From: Impatiens glandulifera
Lineage: Eukaryota; Streptophyta; Magnoliopsida; Ericales; Balsaminaceae
Assembly: GCF_907164915.1 (NCBI RefSeq)
Contig: NC_061865.1
Coordinates: forward strand, 49,635,363-49,699,362
Length of the DNA: 64,000 nucleotides
Reading direction: 5' to 3'
In this document: piece by piece, positions 22,821 to 33,799 of the stretch
How the letters are laid out: every line of letters begins with the position of its first letter
Position numbering within the stretch: the first letter of the stretch is position 1
The notes under the pieces: model-generated
The model's database searches: none
The model's input: the letters and a program-made list of their open reading frames with translations, nothing else
Told to the model about the DNA's origin: nothing
Position numbers and translations under genes: made by a program

Positions 22821-23184
22821 TGATCCCGACATAACTCAATCCCCACAAAAATTGAAATGGAGGAAGATGATACAAGAGATGATTCTTACTTAGAAAAACT
22901 TAGTAAATCAACAAAAACATAAATAGAGAAGTAAACTTGTTCATTTAAGTTTATATGATTTTAGAAATATAAAATGACTTTATATTTAAACTTTATAGGT
23001 TGTTACAATTTTATTTTAGATATTTTCAAGGATATACACTAAATAATTACCTATTATTGGGAGGGGCATATATCATTTGGTGGACATAATTCTCGGTAGG
23101 TTGAATTGAAGTTATACTACTTAATTTTCATTGTTTTATAATTGTTTGACATCTTACACATTTTAAATTGAATGGTTATGGTAG

Positions 23185-24235
23185 GTATTTAAGTGAGATC
23201 ACACATTAAAAAGATACGTAAATAAACTATTAGATAGCGTGAAGAGAAGAAATTTTGTAACTAGGGCTAATCCTTTATGAAAAATTTCCCGAACATTACC
23301 CAAAATACTAGACAAAAATGAAAAAAAAATGATGACCCAAAGTACTCTGAAGAGTGCACCATGGCCAATGGAAATCGGAAAAAAAATACACAACCAATGT
23401 TGGTTGCACATATTATGGAGGTCCAACCACTAGAGTAAAACAACAAAAAAAAAGATTGGTAAGTACTCTAGTGTATTCATTAGCATTTATTTTAAGGAAT
23501 TTGAGCTTGTTAACGTGTGAATTTTATTAAATAAGACCTAAAACTTTGGAAGAAATCCTACCATATTTGAAACATTTCCAAAGACAAAAAAAAAAGGATG
23601 GTAGTTATAGTTGGACATCAAAAGCTGTGATATGTTTCATATACTATTAAGATTTTTTTTGTTTATGTTCACAAAGAAGTTGTCATCAGATTTTAAATAA
23701 CAGATTGTTTTTATTCAGGATATTTTTACTCAACTCAATCAAGATCAAGATTCTTTGGACATAAATGAATAAAAAAACAAAATAAAAAGTTGTGGATGGA
23801 GGCAACATGGCATATCACAAGCGGGCATATGTTTTTGGAGTTGGGTATAGTTTTCTATCAAGGCCCCAACACCCAACTCTGTTTGCAGTTAAATAACTTG
23901 AAAGAAATGGTAGTAAAAGATTCTTAAAAGGACTAAGAAATAGCACTTCACAAAGAAGAATTTAAAAAATATAAGGTAGTTTCTAAAAAAAGCAGGATTG
24001 AATTACAGTTTTAGAGCCCAACCAGGAAATAACTAATCATAAAAAGTGTTTATAAGTCTCCAAATCAATAATGTCCTGCATTATATAACAACTTTGGTCA
24101 ATAAATGAGCTCAAACTTTACCATTCCTGACGGTTTATGAACAAGGTTAGTAATTTCAATCTTTATTTAAATACAAGATATGAGATATTTATACCATTTT
24201 ATTATGATTAGTTTAAAATGATAATGTTTAGGTAT
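23185..24235. repeat. Unknown 1.05-kb unit, copy 2
   Basis: Direct-repeat partner of 21005-22080, offset by about 2.18 kb. The matching order of all landmarks indicates one duplication event followed by decay. Confidence 0.75.
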
Positions 24236-24571
24236 ATATGTTCAATTATTGGATTGAATAATATATAAGTAGATAAAAAATATAATATAGTAATTTAGGA
24301 AAATCATGTTTAATCCCTTAGCCAACTATTAATTCAAATTAACTTATCATCTTCTCCTTTAATTTTCTTTCAACTGTGGTTCTTTTTCCCAAACTCTTTT
24401 AACTCATTTTCAAATAATGGATTACTACATGAATCAATTAAATCACAACTAAATTTTCATTAATCAAGATTAAACATTTGAATGAGTTGTACAAATATAT
24501 AATTAAAATAATTTTTCAAACAAATAAATATAAAATATTTTGATTATAATATATACAATTCGACATAGTGT

Positions 24572-25060
24572 AAGGCCGTCAAAACCGAGACTTTACGTTA
24601 AATCGTTGGCTAGTTATAAACTCGTAAAATCTAGAATTTATTTGAAATCGTAAAAGTTTAATTTCAAAATTAATAGTTATATATTATTATTATTTATATA
24701 TTATTAAGTATTTTATACTTAACCAATTTTAAAAATTTATATATTTAAATATAAAATTAATTAAATATTAATAATAGGTAAATAACACTATAAAAAAATT
24801 ATACTTACAAAATTAATTATAATAATTATTTTTTTAAAATAAATAATAATTTTTTATTTTTAAAGATAAATTTATTTTTAAACGTAAAATCGTATAAAAT
24901 GAAAAAAAGTTAAACTCGTAAAATCTTATTATATTAAATTTAAAATAGTAAAAGTTTACTTATTTAATAGTTTATTTAAAATTAAACTCGTAAATTTTAC
25001 GTAAAATTATAAAATTTTAAAATTTTAAAAATAAACTCGAGATTTTAACTCATTCGCTCC
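24572..25060. repeat. MITE-like repeat M2, copy 1
   Basis: Starts 'gtcaaaaccgagactttacg' and ends 'aaactcgagattttaac', which is roughly its inverse. The AT-rich interior is shared with 38868-39275 ('aaatcgtt..c.agttata', 'aagtattttatac.tagccaatttt', 'gtaaataacactataaaa'). Non-coding. Confidence 0.6.
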
Positions 25061-25716
25061 ACTTAATTTGACAGAAAATTGAGATTATCACATGTCATGT
25101 CATGTCATGTACCTAAACAATGGGGGCATTGGGGAGGCGTAAATGTGTGAACTTACATAATCGATTTTTTTTATTGATAACTTCAATGCAAAAACAAAGT
25201 CAATTAATGGTTATGATGGGTTTCATTTTTTTTTCATTAAAAAACATTAACACCTTCTAGCAAGAACACATTCGGCACCAAGTCAGAACAAATGATACTC
25301 TGCTGTTGTATTCCAGTTTGGCGACCCTCTTCTCTAACCTACCTCAGCACGACACCAAGTCAAACAACTCTTTGACCGTTTGGCAACCTCACATTGTTTT
25401 GTTTGTTATTTGTTTGTGGGGATTACAATTTGAAATTAATTATGGATGTGTAAATTGTGCGATTTATCAGATCCTTTATATTATAGTTTAACTCATCATT
25501 CTGATTGTAAAAACTAGTTTATGATCTCTCAGAAAGAATCAGTCTTGTTGAGTTTATTGTGACACTAATGTTGTTCTATATATATGTATTTTGTTTTTTG
25601 AAAGTATGAAATATTTATTGGTAGTGAAATATGTTTTGTATGAGAAAAGAAAACCAGTTATTAACAAATTAAAAAAAAAAAAAACATTCCAACATAAGAT
25701 AAAAAAAAATAATTTA

Positions 25717-25953
25717 AAAAATGATTAGAGAAAGAATTTGAATTAGAGAATGAGGAGAGATGACCTACAATTTGATTGTTTAAAAAAATAAAATAATTTC
25801 TCTCTTCTCTCTTCTCTCTTCTCTCTTCTCTCTTCTCTCTTCTCTCTTCTCTCTTCTCTCTTCTCTCTTCTCTCTTCTCACACTTTTTACATTTTTTTCA
25901 ACCAATAAATCTCTCTCATCCCTCCTCAAATTTCATCCTCTATCACTCACAAA
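25717..25953. repeat. MITE-like repeat with an internal heptamer array
   Basis: The left part ('atgattagagaaagaatttgaat') and the reverse complement of the right part ('gtgatagaggatgaaatttg') look alike, suggesting terminal inverted repeats. A similar element is at 50831-51023. The loop holds a (TTCTCTC)n tract of about eleven units at 25799-25881. Confidence 0.5.
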
Positions 25954-26629
25954 AACAACTAAACATCAATCGATATCTCTGTCAAAGCAAATGCATAATA
26001 GCTCATAAGTCATAAGATCCAAGTTCTCAAACAAGCCCAAGAATGTCATTGTTCGATTATATGATTATAACCTTTGGTCTTCTATGCTTCTTCCATTTAT
26101 TTGCTTACCATCATAGTAAAACTTATAACATTTTCATAGTTGTCAATCTTTTTCATAAACACAGTCAAAACATCGATCTTGAACCAGATTATAGACAACA
26201 AACCTCGTCTTTGCATGGCAGGAGATCAAATCCATTTTCCCAAATACGATCGGCCTCATCATCCTCATATATATATTCAGCAACATTCTACTTACAAGTT
26301 ATTCATTTAACACTGTAACCAAGATACCAAAGTTTTTTTTTTTATATTAAAACAATGCAATGAAATAAAAAATTGCACAAGTTTTCAAAGTAGACATAGA
26401 TTTTATTATATCAACACTTACAAGCTCCTTCTTAAAATTTAAATCACAATATTCTTCTAGCATCATATATTATTACTTAGATGCTTAAAATTATATGCTC
26501 TTTTCATTTTATCATGATATCAAAGTCTTATTATTATTTTTGAGTCAATCAAGTGATAATCTTTCGTTGCCTCTATCAATGATTATATTAGTCATTGATG
26601 GAGGGCTCTAATAATTTATTATTAATATT
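25954..26629. other. Unassigned intergenic DNA
   Basis: Contains a 91-codon open frame at 26043-26318 starting MSLFDYMIITFGLLCFFHLF, but it has no recognised domain and no gene-like context. I do not call it a gene. Confidence 0.3.
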
Positions 26630-28285
26630 TTTTGGGGAAAAACGACTTAACGTCATTTCATTAAAAATTCCCAAAAACGAAAAAAAAAACACGAGTTTAA
26701 GAGATCATTCTAGACAGGCTTAAAATGATTTTAAAGTCGTAACATTCTGAATAAAAGCTAAAAAGCTAAAAACGTAAATGAATTATCTGATTACAATGCT
26801 TTCAATTCTAGTGAGTTTAAAAAACAGTAAATTTCAGTTTCTACAGATATTCCAGTTCTACTCCGTGCTTGGAATTCTTGTCAACGTTCCCGCGAGGGCG
26901 CTGAAATCCGATACAATATTTTTCCATAACTCTTCAACGCTCCTACGGGTTCTGTCATATACCCTTGTATTCCGTTTTTGTCATATGTTATAGACCACTG
27001 CTCCAAAGCCGCACTTGAACACGCTTGTTGCAAATCTATTTCCCTTGGCTTTGAGTAGTGTTGCATCTTTGATTTCATTCCATTCGCTCGGGAAACTGTT
27101 CAACTCCAGGCTTTTATAGAATTTATCCCAAAGCTCTGAAGCAATACAGCAACTCCCGAATAGGTGATTTATGGTTTCTTCATTTCCTCTACATAGAAGA
27201 CAATTCGCGTCCAGGATGCTCATATACTTGCTGATATGATCACGAGTGCTGAGTCTTTCCTAGAAAGCGAGCCATATGATGAACTGGTGTCTAGGGATAA
27301 TCTTCGTTGACCATACAAGAGGAGCCCATTCTACTTTCTATGCTTTTTCCCGAGTTACTTTCCATATTTTCTTCGATACCAACTTCCCATTGTCCTCAGC
27401 TTTCTATTCATGAATATCTGATATGTCGTGTAATTGTATGTTACTTATATGATCAAGTATCCTCTGTCCTTATGGATTTCTTCTCAAGAGTGAGTTTCAA
27501 TTCCCGTCTTTAATGTCTCTGATTTTCGCTTTTGTGCAGTCCCTTCTGATGTGGGTATTTTGAAACTCTTCCTTGTGGATGATAGACTAGTTTTCGAACA
27601 GGGGTCGTGCCAGAATAGAGTGTTTTTTTCGTCCCCTAGCCGGATGTCATAAAGATCTACAATATCGATTCTTAGTTTAAGAATCGTTTTTAGAGACTAG
27701 CTCATAACTTCATGAATTTTGCAGGTCCAGATACTGGTTTCGTATTTCATAAACCTCGTATGCACCCATTTGATCCATAGTGACTTCTGATTGCGCTCCA
27801 AAGCCCACAGATGCTTGAAGGTGAGAACCTTGTTCCACTCGATACAGTTCTTCAAGCCGATGCCTCCCTCGTCCTTTGGTTTACAGAGAGCGGTCAATTT
27901 GACTTTTTTTCCTCCTCTTCCGCTACTGCCCCAGATAAAGTTCCTCATCAGCGTATCGAGCTCCTTCATTACCTTCTTCGAAATAACCATCTATTGCGCC
28001 TAGTAATCAACTATGCCCATGACCATAGTTTTGATAAGTTCAATCCTCCCTGCATAAGAATGTTTTTTCGCTGTCCAACTAGATATCGTGTTTTTTACCT
28101 TTTCAATCAGCGGCTTGCAGTGTGAGATCTCGATCTGCTTCGCGGTTAACGGAATTTTTTAAGTACCTTACGGGAAAACTACTTTCCTTGATGCCCATGA
28201 TGTTGAAGATGTCCTGCTTTGTTTCGTCTTTCACGTCTTTATAAAATGTCACACTTTTGCTTTCATTAATAGTTAAACCTGTAAT
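26630..28285 (-). pseudogene. L1-type LINE 3' half (RT end and zf-RVT)
   Basis: Minus strand, reading from 28285: TINESKSVTFYKDVKDETKQ, then NIMGIKESSFPVRYL, which aligns with the end of the plus-strand fragment at 10415-10540. Next: AGRIELIKTMVMG (about 28030), RNFIWGSSGRGGKKV and LCKPKDEGGIGLKN (27835-27960), typical of the region after L1 RT. Then DANCLLCRGNEETINHLFGSC (27130-27215), the zf-RVT zinc-binding motif (C-x2-C ... H-x3-C type). Several frameshifts and stops. The 3' end is near 26630-26640. A 5'-truncated dead copy. Confidence 0.85.
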
Positions 28286-28321
28286 TAATATTATTTTTTG
28301 TTGGTAGTTTTAAGTAGATTA

Positions 28322-28690
28322 TCACTAGTAAAAAAAGACTTTATAGAGAGAATATATCATAGCGATTAGTCTAAAGGCCAATCGCTATTATCAAGGTAGT
28401 AGCGATTGGGTTTAAATTCAATCGCTGCTACCTTGATAATAGTGATTTGTCTTTAGACCAATCGCTATTACACTACACATAACACCGATTGGTCACAAAA
28501 CCAATTGGTATAAACCTAATTAAAAACTGCTTACAAAGGCATCATATTTTTCCGCGTTTTTGAAGAGTTAGTAGCGATTGGAATAGCAACCAATCGTTAT
28601 AACTACCTTAGTAGCGATTGGATAAGTGACCAATCACTATTACTTTAGCATATTAGCGATTGGTACATAAAACAATCATTATGACCTTGA
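28322..28690 (+). mobile_element. CACTA-type terminal end with subterminal repeats
   Basis: Begins CACTAGTAAAAAAAGAC, the form of a CACTA (En/Spm) terminus. It is followed by many copies of 'tagcgattgg' and its complement 'ccaatcgcta' in the next 350 bp, the expected dense subterminal motifs. No matching opposite end with the same motif was found in the window, so the element is either truncated or its far end has been lost. Part of it is a long hairpin (see findings). Confidence 0.6.
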
Positions 28691-29360
28691 TATAATAATT
28701 ATATGGAACTATTATTTAATTTCTTAATCTCGATCGATCACACTAAAAGTATTTATTTTAGCCAAATAAGTAAGGATTTTAACTTTAAGGCTAACGTTAT
28801 ATATATATATAGATCATTCATTCATTCGAGTGGAAGCGTTGATAAATCCAATCACTAGAATAAAGCATTAGTTTACCATCGAATTATAAGATGAAGACCT
28901 TAATAGAGATTCCTCGAGCTAGGGCAAGGATAGTATAGTTAAACTAAAAATTATAGTTAAACCGAAAATTATCCTATTTGATGTATGATTATTTTAAAAT
29001 AATATTTTGTGGCTGTTTGTGTATATGATAATTCGAAAAATAAATAATAAAAAGAATGCATCTACATTTAATTTGAATTTGTTTAATTGGTAGAGAATAT
29101 AGATTTGAACTTGTTTAATTGGTAGAGTATAAATTTAGTTATGATATATCTAGGGTTTTAGATTTCATGTGAGTGGATTTGTTTTGGTCTAATTGGATTG
29201 AGAATTTCGGTAGCTTGATGGAAATGGGTTAAGTTGTTTTTGTTCTTGAGTGAAGAGGTTAACTTGAACAGATCGAATGTTGATTTGCTTGAATTAGATG
29301 ATTTAGAAGAATGTTGATTTTATTATTATTCTTGGAGGAGAGGAAATCAAAAGTGATTTT
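28691..29360. other. Unassigned intergenic DNA
   Basis: No gene seen. Ordinary AT-rich sequence with a short (AT)n run near 28800. Confidence 0.4.
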
Positions 29361-29361
29361 T

Positions 29362-29610
29362 TGAAGCTTGGTTTGATTGGTTTGGTTGTTGTTGTTGAAA
29401 ATAGGGAGTTAAATTGGGTTTGGTTTTTCCCAATATTTGTGAAGCTTGGTTTGATTGGTTTTAGTTTTGGTTGTTGTTGAGAATAGAGAGTTGAATTTGG
29501 TTTCATTTTTCTCTATGTTTGTGAAATTTGGTTTGATTGGTCTTGGTTTTAGTTGTTGTTGAGAATAGAGATCTGAATTTGGTTTGGATTTTCCCTATGT
29601 TACGAGGAGA
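29362..29610. repeat. Minisatellite, about 80-bp period, three copies
   Basis: Units begin 'gaagcttggtttgattggtt' near 29362, 29441 and 29523 (the third as 'gaaatttggtttgattggtc'). They share 'gttgttgttgagaatag' and 'ttgaatttggttt'. A minus-strand 67-codon frame across it is a by-product of the repeat. Confidence 0.8.
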
Positions 29611-30146
29611 ATGGTTTAATAAGTTTAGTTTGGTTGTTAATTATGTTGGTCTGAATCGAAGAAGAGCTACTTTTTGGGTGGATGGTCAATGGATTGGGTA
29701 GAAGAGGGAAAAGAAGAAGATTAAGAATGTCGAGTACCTTCTTTTGTTCGCGCTTTCATTTTCTAACTAACAAACTCTCAATGTTTATTGATGTTGTATC
29801 GTGAGTTTGAGAGATGATGTTTAAATATAAAATAATATCTATAAATTGTGATAATATCAATATTATATTATTATATTATATTAGTTTACTTATTTGTTTA
29901 TTATAATGTTAATTTAATAAAGATAACCTATGTAACCATGAATAAGAATTCAATACAATATTTCTTTCTTCATTCTAACAGATAATGGCCCGAAACGAAA
30001 GTTGAATCATCGGAGGCGAGAAACAAAACCGAATCAGCTTCATGTGTGGTCTTAAGTTTGGTACCTTTAAGATGAGTGGAATCATTGTAAAAAATCTCAA
30101 CTTCCTTTGTTTCATTCCACGACGCTCGAACCATCAACGGCGTCGC

Positions 30147-30416
30147 TAGAGGCGGATTTGTGTTAAGGCCCGGGTGGGCTGAAGCTAATATAAAAAAAAA
30201 AAAAAAAAAAAATTATTTCAAGGTAAAATGTGACGTAACCTTCTCATTTCTTAAAATTTTCAATTAAATTCATAATTTTCTTCTCTAATTCATAGAAATT
30301 TAGTAAAATTTACATTTATCAACTAATTTTATTCTTAATTTTCCTGTTATTTTTTTTAAGCCTACCCCTTAAAATTTTTAAGTTCACTATAACTCGAATT
30401 TTGGGATCCGTCCCTA
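30147..30416. mobile_element. MITE inserted in the SDR pseudogene
   Basis: Ends CTAGAGGCGGAT (left) and ATCCGTCCCTAG (right) are near-perfect inverses. Removing it rejoins the SDR reading frame (VVAT to TPLM). A 5-bp duplication is visible on the minus strand as GCAAC/GCGAC. Same family as 345-602. Contains an internal poly-A run near 30189-30211. Confidence 0.75.
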
Positions 30417-30477
30417 GTTGCAACCACATACGATAAAACCCTATTCACTTAGATCCCGTAACCACCCAATTGTTGAC

Positions 30478-31254
30478 TGTTGGAATTAAGCTAATTCCAT
30501 TAATGAATAAAAATAAGATTGTGAATAAATAAAATCAAATAAAATTCACACAAATTAAATGTGAATTAACGGTGAATTTAATTCAAATTATAATTAAATA
30601 TTAATTATTTAATTAATATTTAATGCCGAATTAGAAAATTAAAGTATAATGTTATGATAAACATTTAATTTTAATTGTCTATTAATTGACTAACGTTTAG
30701 ACTCTCCAATTTGCTAGCATTGAATGTCTAACATTGTATTTCAACAAATTAACGTAGCCAATGATGTTAATTAGTTATAGACTAATTGACAAATTAATAA
30801 GCAATATTCATTGCTAATAAATGTTTTGAATGTTTAATTCTCAGTAATATATACCGATTCATTATTTATTTCACATCACTGCATCATCTTATATTTTCTT
30901 ACTCTAGAATTCCAAAAATTTTCTTCTTGTTTTTGTGAGTGTATTTCAATTTTTTGCTCGATATTTCCGTTGAAACCCGGTGATAGTTCAGGTACACTGA
31001 TTAAGTTTGACGAGTAGTGATTTTAGTGCAGAATCACTACTGGATTCGTTGTACCATGGGACATAGTCATATACGATAAGCTCTAGCACAAACGGGAGAC
31101 GATGAAACTGTTTTAAAGGAAATGTGTCTAACACATGCCTCGAATCAACATCTCAATCGGTGATTTTGTTCTTAATATATTTTATTTATTTCATTTATTT
31201 GGACATCATTTTATATATATTTATGTAATTTATTTCAAGAAAATATTTCTAACA
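30478..31254. mobile_element. Solo LTR inserted in the SDR pseudogene
   Basis: A 777-bp sequence starting TGTTGGAATT and ending TTCTAACA, flanked by TTGAC (30473-30477) and TTGAT (31255-31259), a near-perfect 5-bp duplication. A second copy of the same family is at 47607-48305, sharing 'ccggtgat'-like, 'agattcgtt.tacc' and 'cctcgaatcaac.tctcaa' words. No internal retrotransposon genes accompany either copy. Confidence 0.8.
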
Positions 31255-31739
31255 TTGATTAGCGGATATAATGAGCCCTACAACTGTGTGTTTTGACATT
31301 GAATAATGTGTTATAGATTTTTCCCCATTGCTCCCTTCCACACGTTGCTTCCCTTCCCACAATGATCGACCATAGAACGCTCCACGTGCTTCATGCACAT
31401 GGCTGATCCACGGGTGTTGATGGTTAGACACCGATCATACTAATCAAAATTGAGGACGAGAATGGACTGCTAGGAGGACTTCAATATGCCTGTGTTGCTA
31501 AACATGATATCGAGAGGACCATAGGTCTCGAGTTGATTGTATATTTGACTTGCCTTTCGTTTGTATATGGATTTTTCGGACCCAAATGAGTCTACGACAA
31601 CTTGCCCTTTTTCGTTTGGATATCGGCAATGACGATGGCTCGAGCACTGTGAGTGGAGAAGAGATAACCGGTGGTTTCTTCGATGCCGCTGGCACCACTA
31701 GTTATGGTAGTGACTTTGCCTTCTAAATTCATTGTGGAT

Positions 31740-32400
31740 GGTGGTGGGACTAATGAGAGGGCCATTGATGGTTAATGAGTTGACTTTGTTATGAAAACAA
31801 TACAAATTGGCTCGAGCTCATGTAAATTAAGGAACCATAGGTAGGTAATTTTGTTTTCAGAATAAGTAAAAAACATTGGTATTATTTTAGTGTATGAAGT
31901 TCTAAGATTGGAACTTGGATGTAGAAAATAATCAAATATTAATTATTTTGAGTTGTCTTGAAACAATTCGTGTAAGGAAATAAATATTGAATATAAGAAA
32001 AAAAATATATATATATTTATATTTATATTTATATTTGTATAATCTTTATTTAAAGAAATAAGATTAACCAAAAAAAAATATAATCTTTAATTATGATAAT
32101 ATAACTAGAAAAATATTTTGAAAATATTTTAGAGACTTTTCACTAAAAATATCTATATTTTGTTATGATAATACGACTAGGTAAATATTATGACAGTATT
32201 TTAGACACAAGGGTAGTGGGACACGATTTGCTTCCTCCCGACCTTTAAACGAGTCCCTATTATTTAATAGGTGTTTTCCGGTAGCAAGGTCTTCAACAAA
32301 ATTTTGGTATTGACCTAGTTGATACTTATTTACAGGTGCAGTCAGACTCTTTAGAAAGCTGAAATATTTGCATTGAGAGCATCGTTTTCAATCATAGTTG
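31740..32400. other. Unassigned intergenic DNA
   Basis: No gene seen. AT-rich, with a 'tatatttatatttatatt' run near 32008-32035. Confidence 0.4.
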
Positions 32401-32406
32401 TGGATA

Positions 32407-33796
32407 TGTTAGGGTTTTGGGGAACCGAGTGTTATATAACTCGTGTTATAACCCTAGATTATCTTGATGTAATATATGTTCATTTTTCCTAATATGATTC
32501 TTTCTTCTAGTGGACATAGTCAAGTTATCTTGGTGAACCACATTAAAATTCGTGTCCTTTTTATTACTTACATCGTCTATCGTATTTATTTTACAATAAA
32601 TTGGTATTAGAGTTTCAGGTTAGTTAATTGTTTGTATTCTTGAATTGAGATGACAACCGTTAGCATTAATATCGACAAATTCTAGAAAAGAAGCTGATGT
32701 TGCAGATCAATGTGTGGGCTCTGCTAAAACAACATGACTTATGGGGTCGCTGAAGTTGTCGGCCGGAATAAAACTGTTGAAATGTGTGGGCTCTGCCAAT
32801 GCAGTTGCCGGTAGGAATAAGAACCAACGCTGAGATGGCCATTTTGGAGGATAAATATTCACATTCAACAGTTGTTGGTAGATTATGACATCATCAATAT
32901 AGTAGAGGAGGAGAAGACCGCTGAGTTATGGTTAAAGTTGAAGAGCTTCTACATGACGCAGTTAGTCACCAACAAGTTACTTCTGAAGTAATGTCTATTC
33001 ATTCTACAAATATAGGAATATACAATAAGTCAGGAATATGTCAGGACTTCTCTTGATTCAAGGGATCTATGCCATAAGTCAGTTGGTATTATTGTATTCG
33101 GTTAAGCATCGGGGTTGTTTACCAGTGAATGTAATGAGCGATGGAAAGAGAAGTACAAAAAGTTTTCTACTTCAAGGGGTCCTAAGCTGAACGATGTTTA
33201 TAATTACTACAAAGAGTTTTTCGTCTAAGTTTGATCATTTCTGCAATGATGCATGGATTTCTCGTCATCACACAGTCAAGCATACACCACAACAAAATGG
33301 TGTAAATGAGAAGATGAATCATACATTATTGGAGAGAGATGTACATGTTCTCTACTGTAAAGCTCGATAGAATGTTCTGGAAAGTATCAATCACTTCAAA
33401 ATGTTATTTGCTAAATCTTGGACCACACAAGATTAATTGCAAAACACCTTACGATGTGTAGTCTAAAAAATTTGTGGATTACTCAGGTCTGAAGGTTTTA
33501 TGTTACAAAGTTTATTATCATGTTAATGAGGTTAAACTAAAGCCAAAAGAGAAGAATGAAGTATTTGTGAGCTATGGAGATGATAGCAAGGGATATAGAG
33601 TATAGTCTTCATTAAAAGAAGAGTTATTCTAACTAGAAGCATCATCTTTGTTGAGAGTTATACACTTAGGAGTTAGAGATTCCTGGAATCATGATGTAAT
33701 ATATGTTCTAATATTCTAATATTCTCTTTCTGGTGAACGTAATCAAGCTTTATTTTGGTGAGCAACATTAAAATTTATGTCATTTTTTATTGTTTA
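32407..33796 (+). mobile_element. Copia-3: heavily decayed Copia remnant
   Basis: A short 5' LTR (32407-32595, TGTTAGGG...TTTACA) is followed by the primer-binding site 'tggtattagag' at 32602. The interior has a gag remnant (ELWLKLKSFYMTQLVTNKLL, 32925-32990) and an integrase remnant (RHHTVKHTPQQNGVNEKMNH, 33260-33330). A partial 3' LTR (about 33692-33796) repeats 'gatgtaatatatgtt' and 'acattaaaatt.tgtc' from the 5' LTR. The right side is cut by the CACTA sequence that begins near 33800. Confidence 0.75.
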
Positions 33797-33799
33797 CGG

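Larger units (their letters stand above)
29970..31731 (-). pseudogene. Short-chain dehydrogenase (SDR110C-like) pseudogene, split by two insertions
   Basis: Minus strand, three pieces. Piece 1 (31731-31255) starts MNLEGKVTTITSGASGIEET (glycine-rich cofactor motif, G-A-S-G-I), continues ARAIVIADIQ, and reaches YSMSKHTVVGL, the Y-x3-K catalytic motif. Piece 2 (30477-30417) reads QLGGYGI-stop-VNRVLSYVVAT. Piece 3 (30146-29970) reads TPLMVRASWNET, then ADSVLFLASDDSTFVSGHYL and stops. This order and these motifs fit plant SDR110C enzymes (xanthoxin dehydrogenase, tropinone-reductase-like and terpenoid/lignan dehydrogenases). The first gap is a solo LTR (30478-31254), the second a MITE (30147-30416). 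Stops and frameshifts elsewhere show it is dead apart from the insertions. Its substrate cannot be inferred. Confidence 0.85.

Noticed and set aside
26043..26318. 91-codon frame with a hydrophobic start as a small membrane protein
   Set aside because: No homologous pattern, splice context or conserved neighbour. Frames of this size occur by chance in this window.
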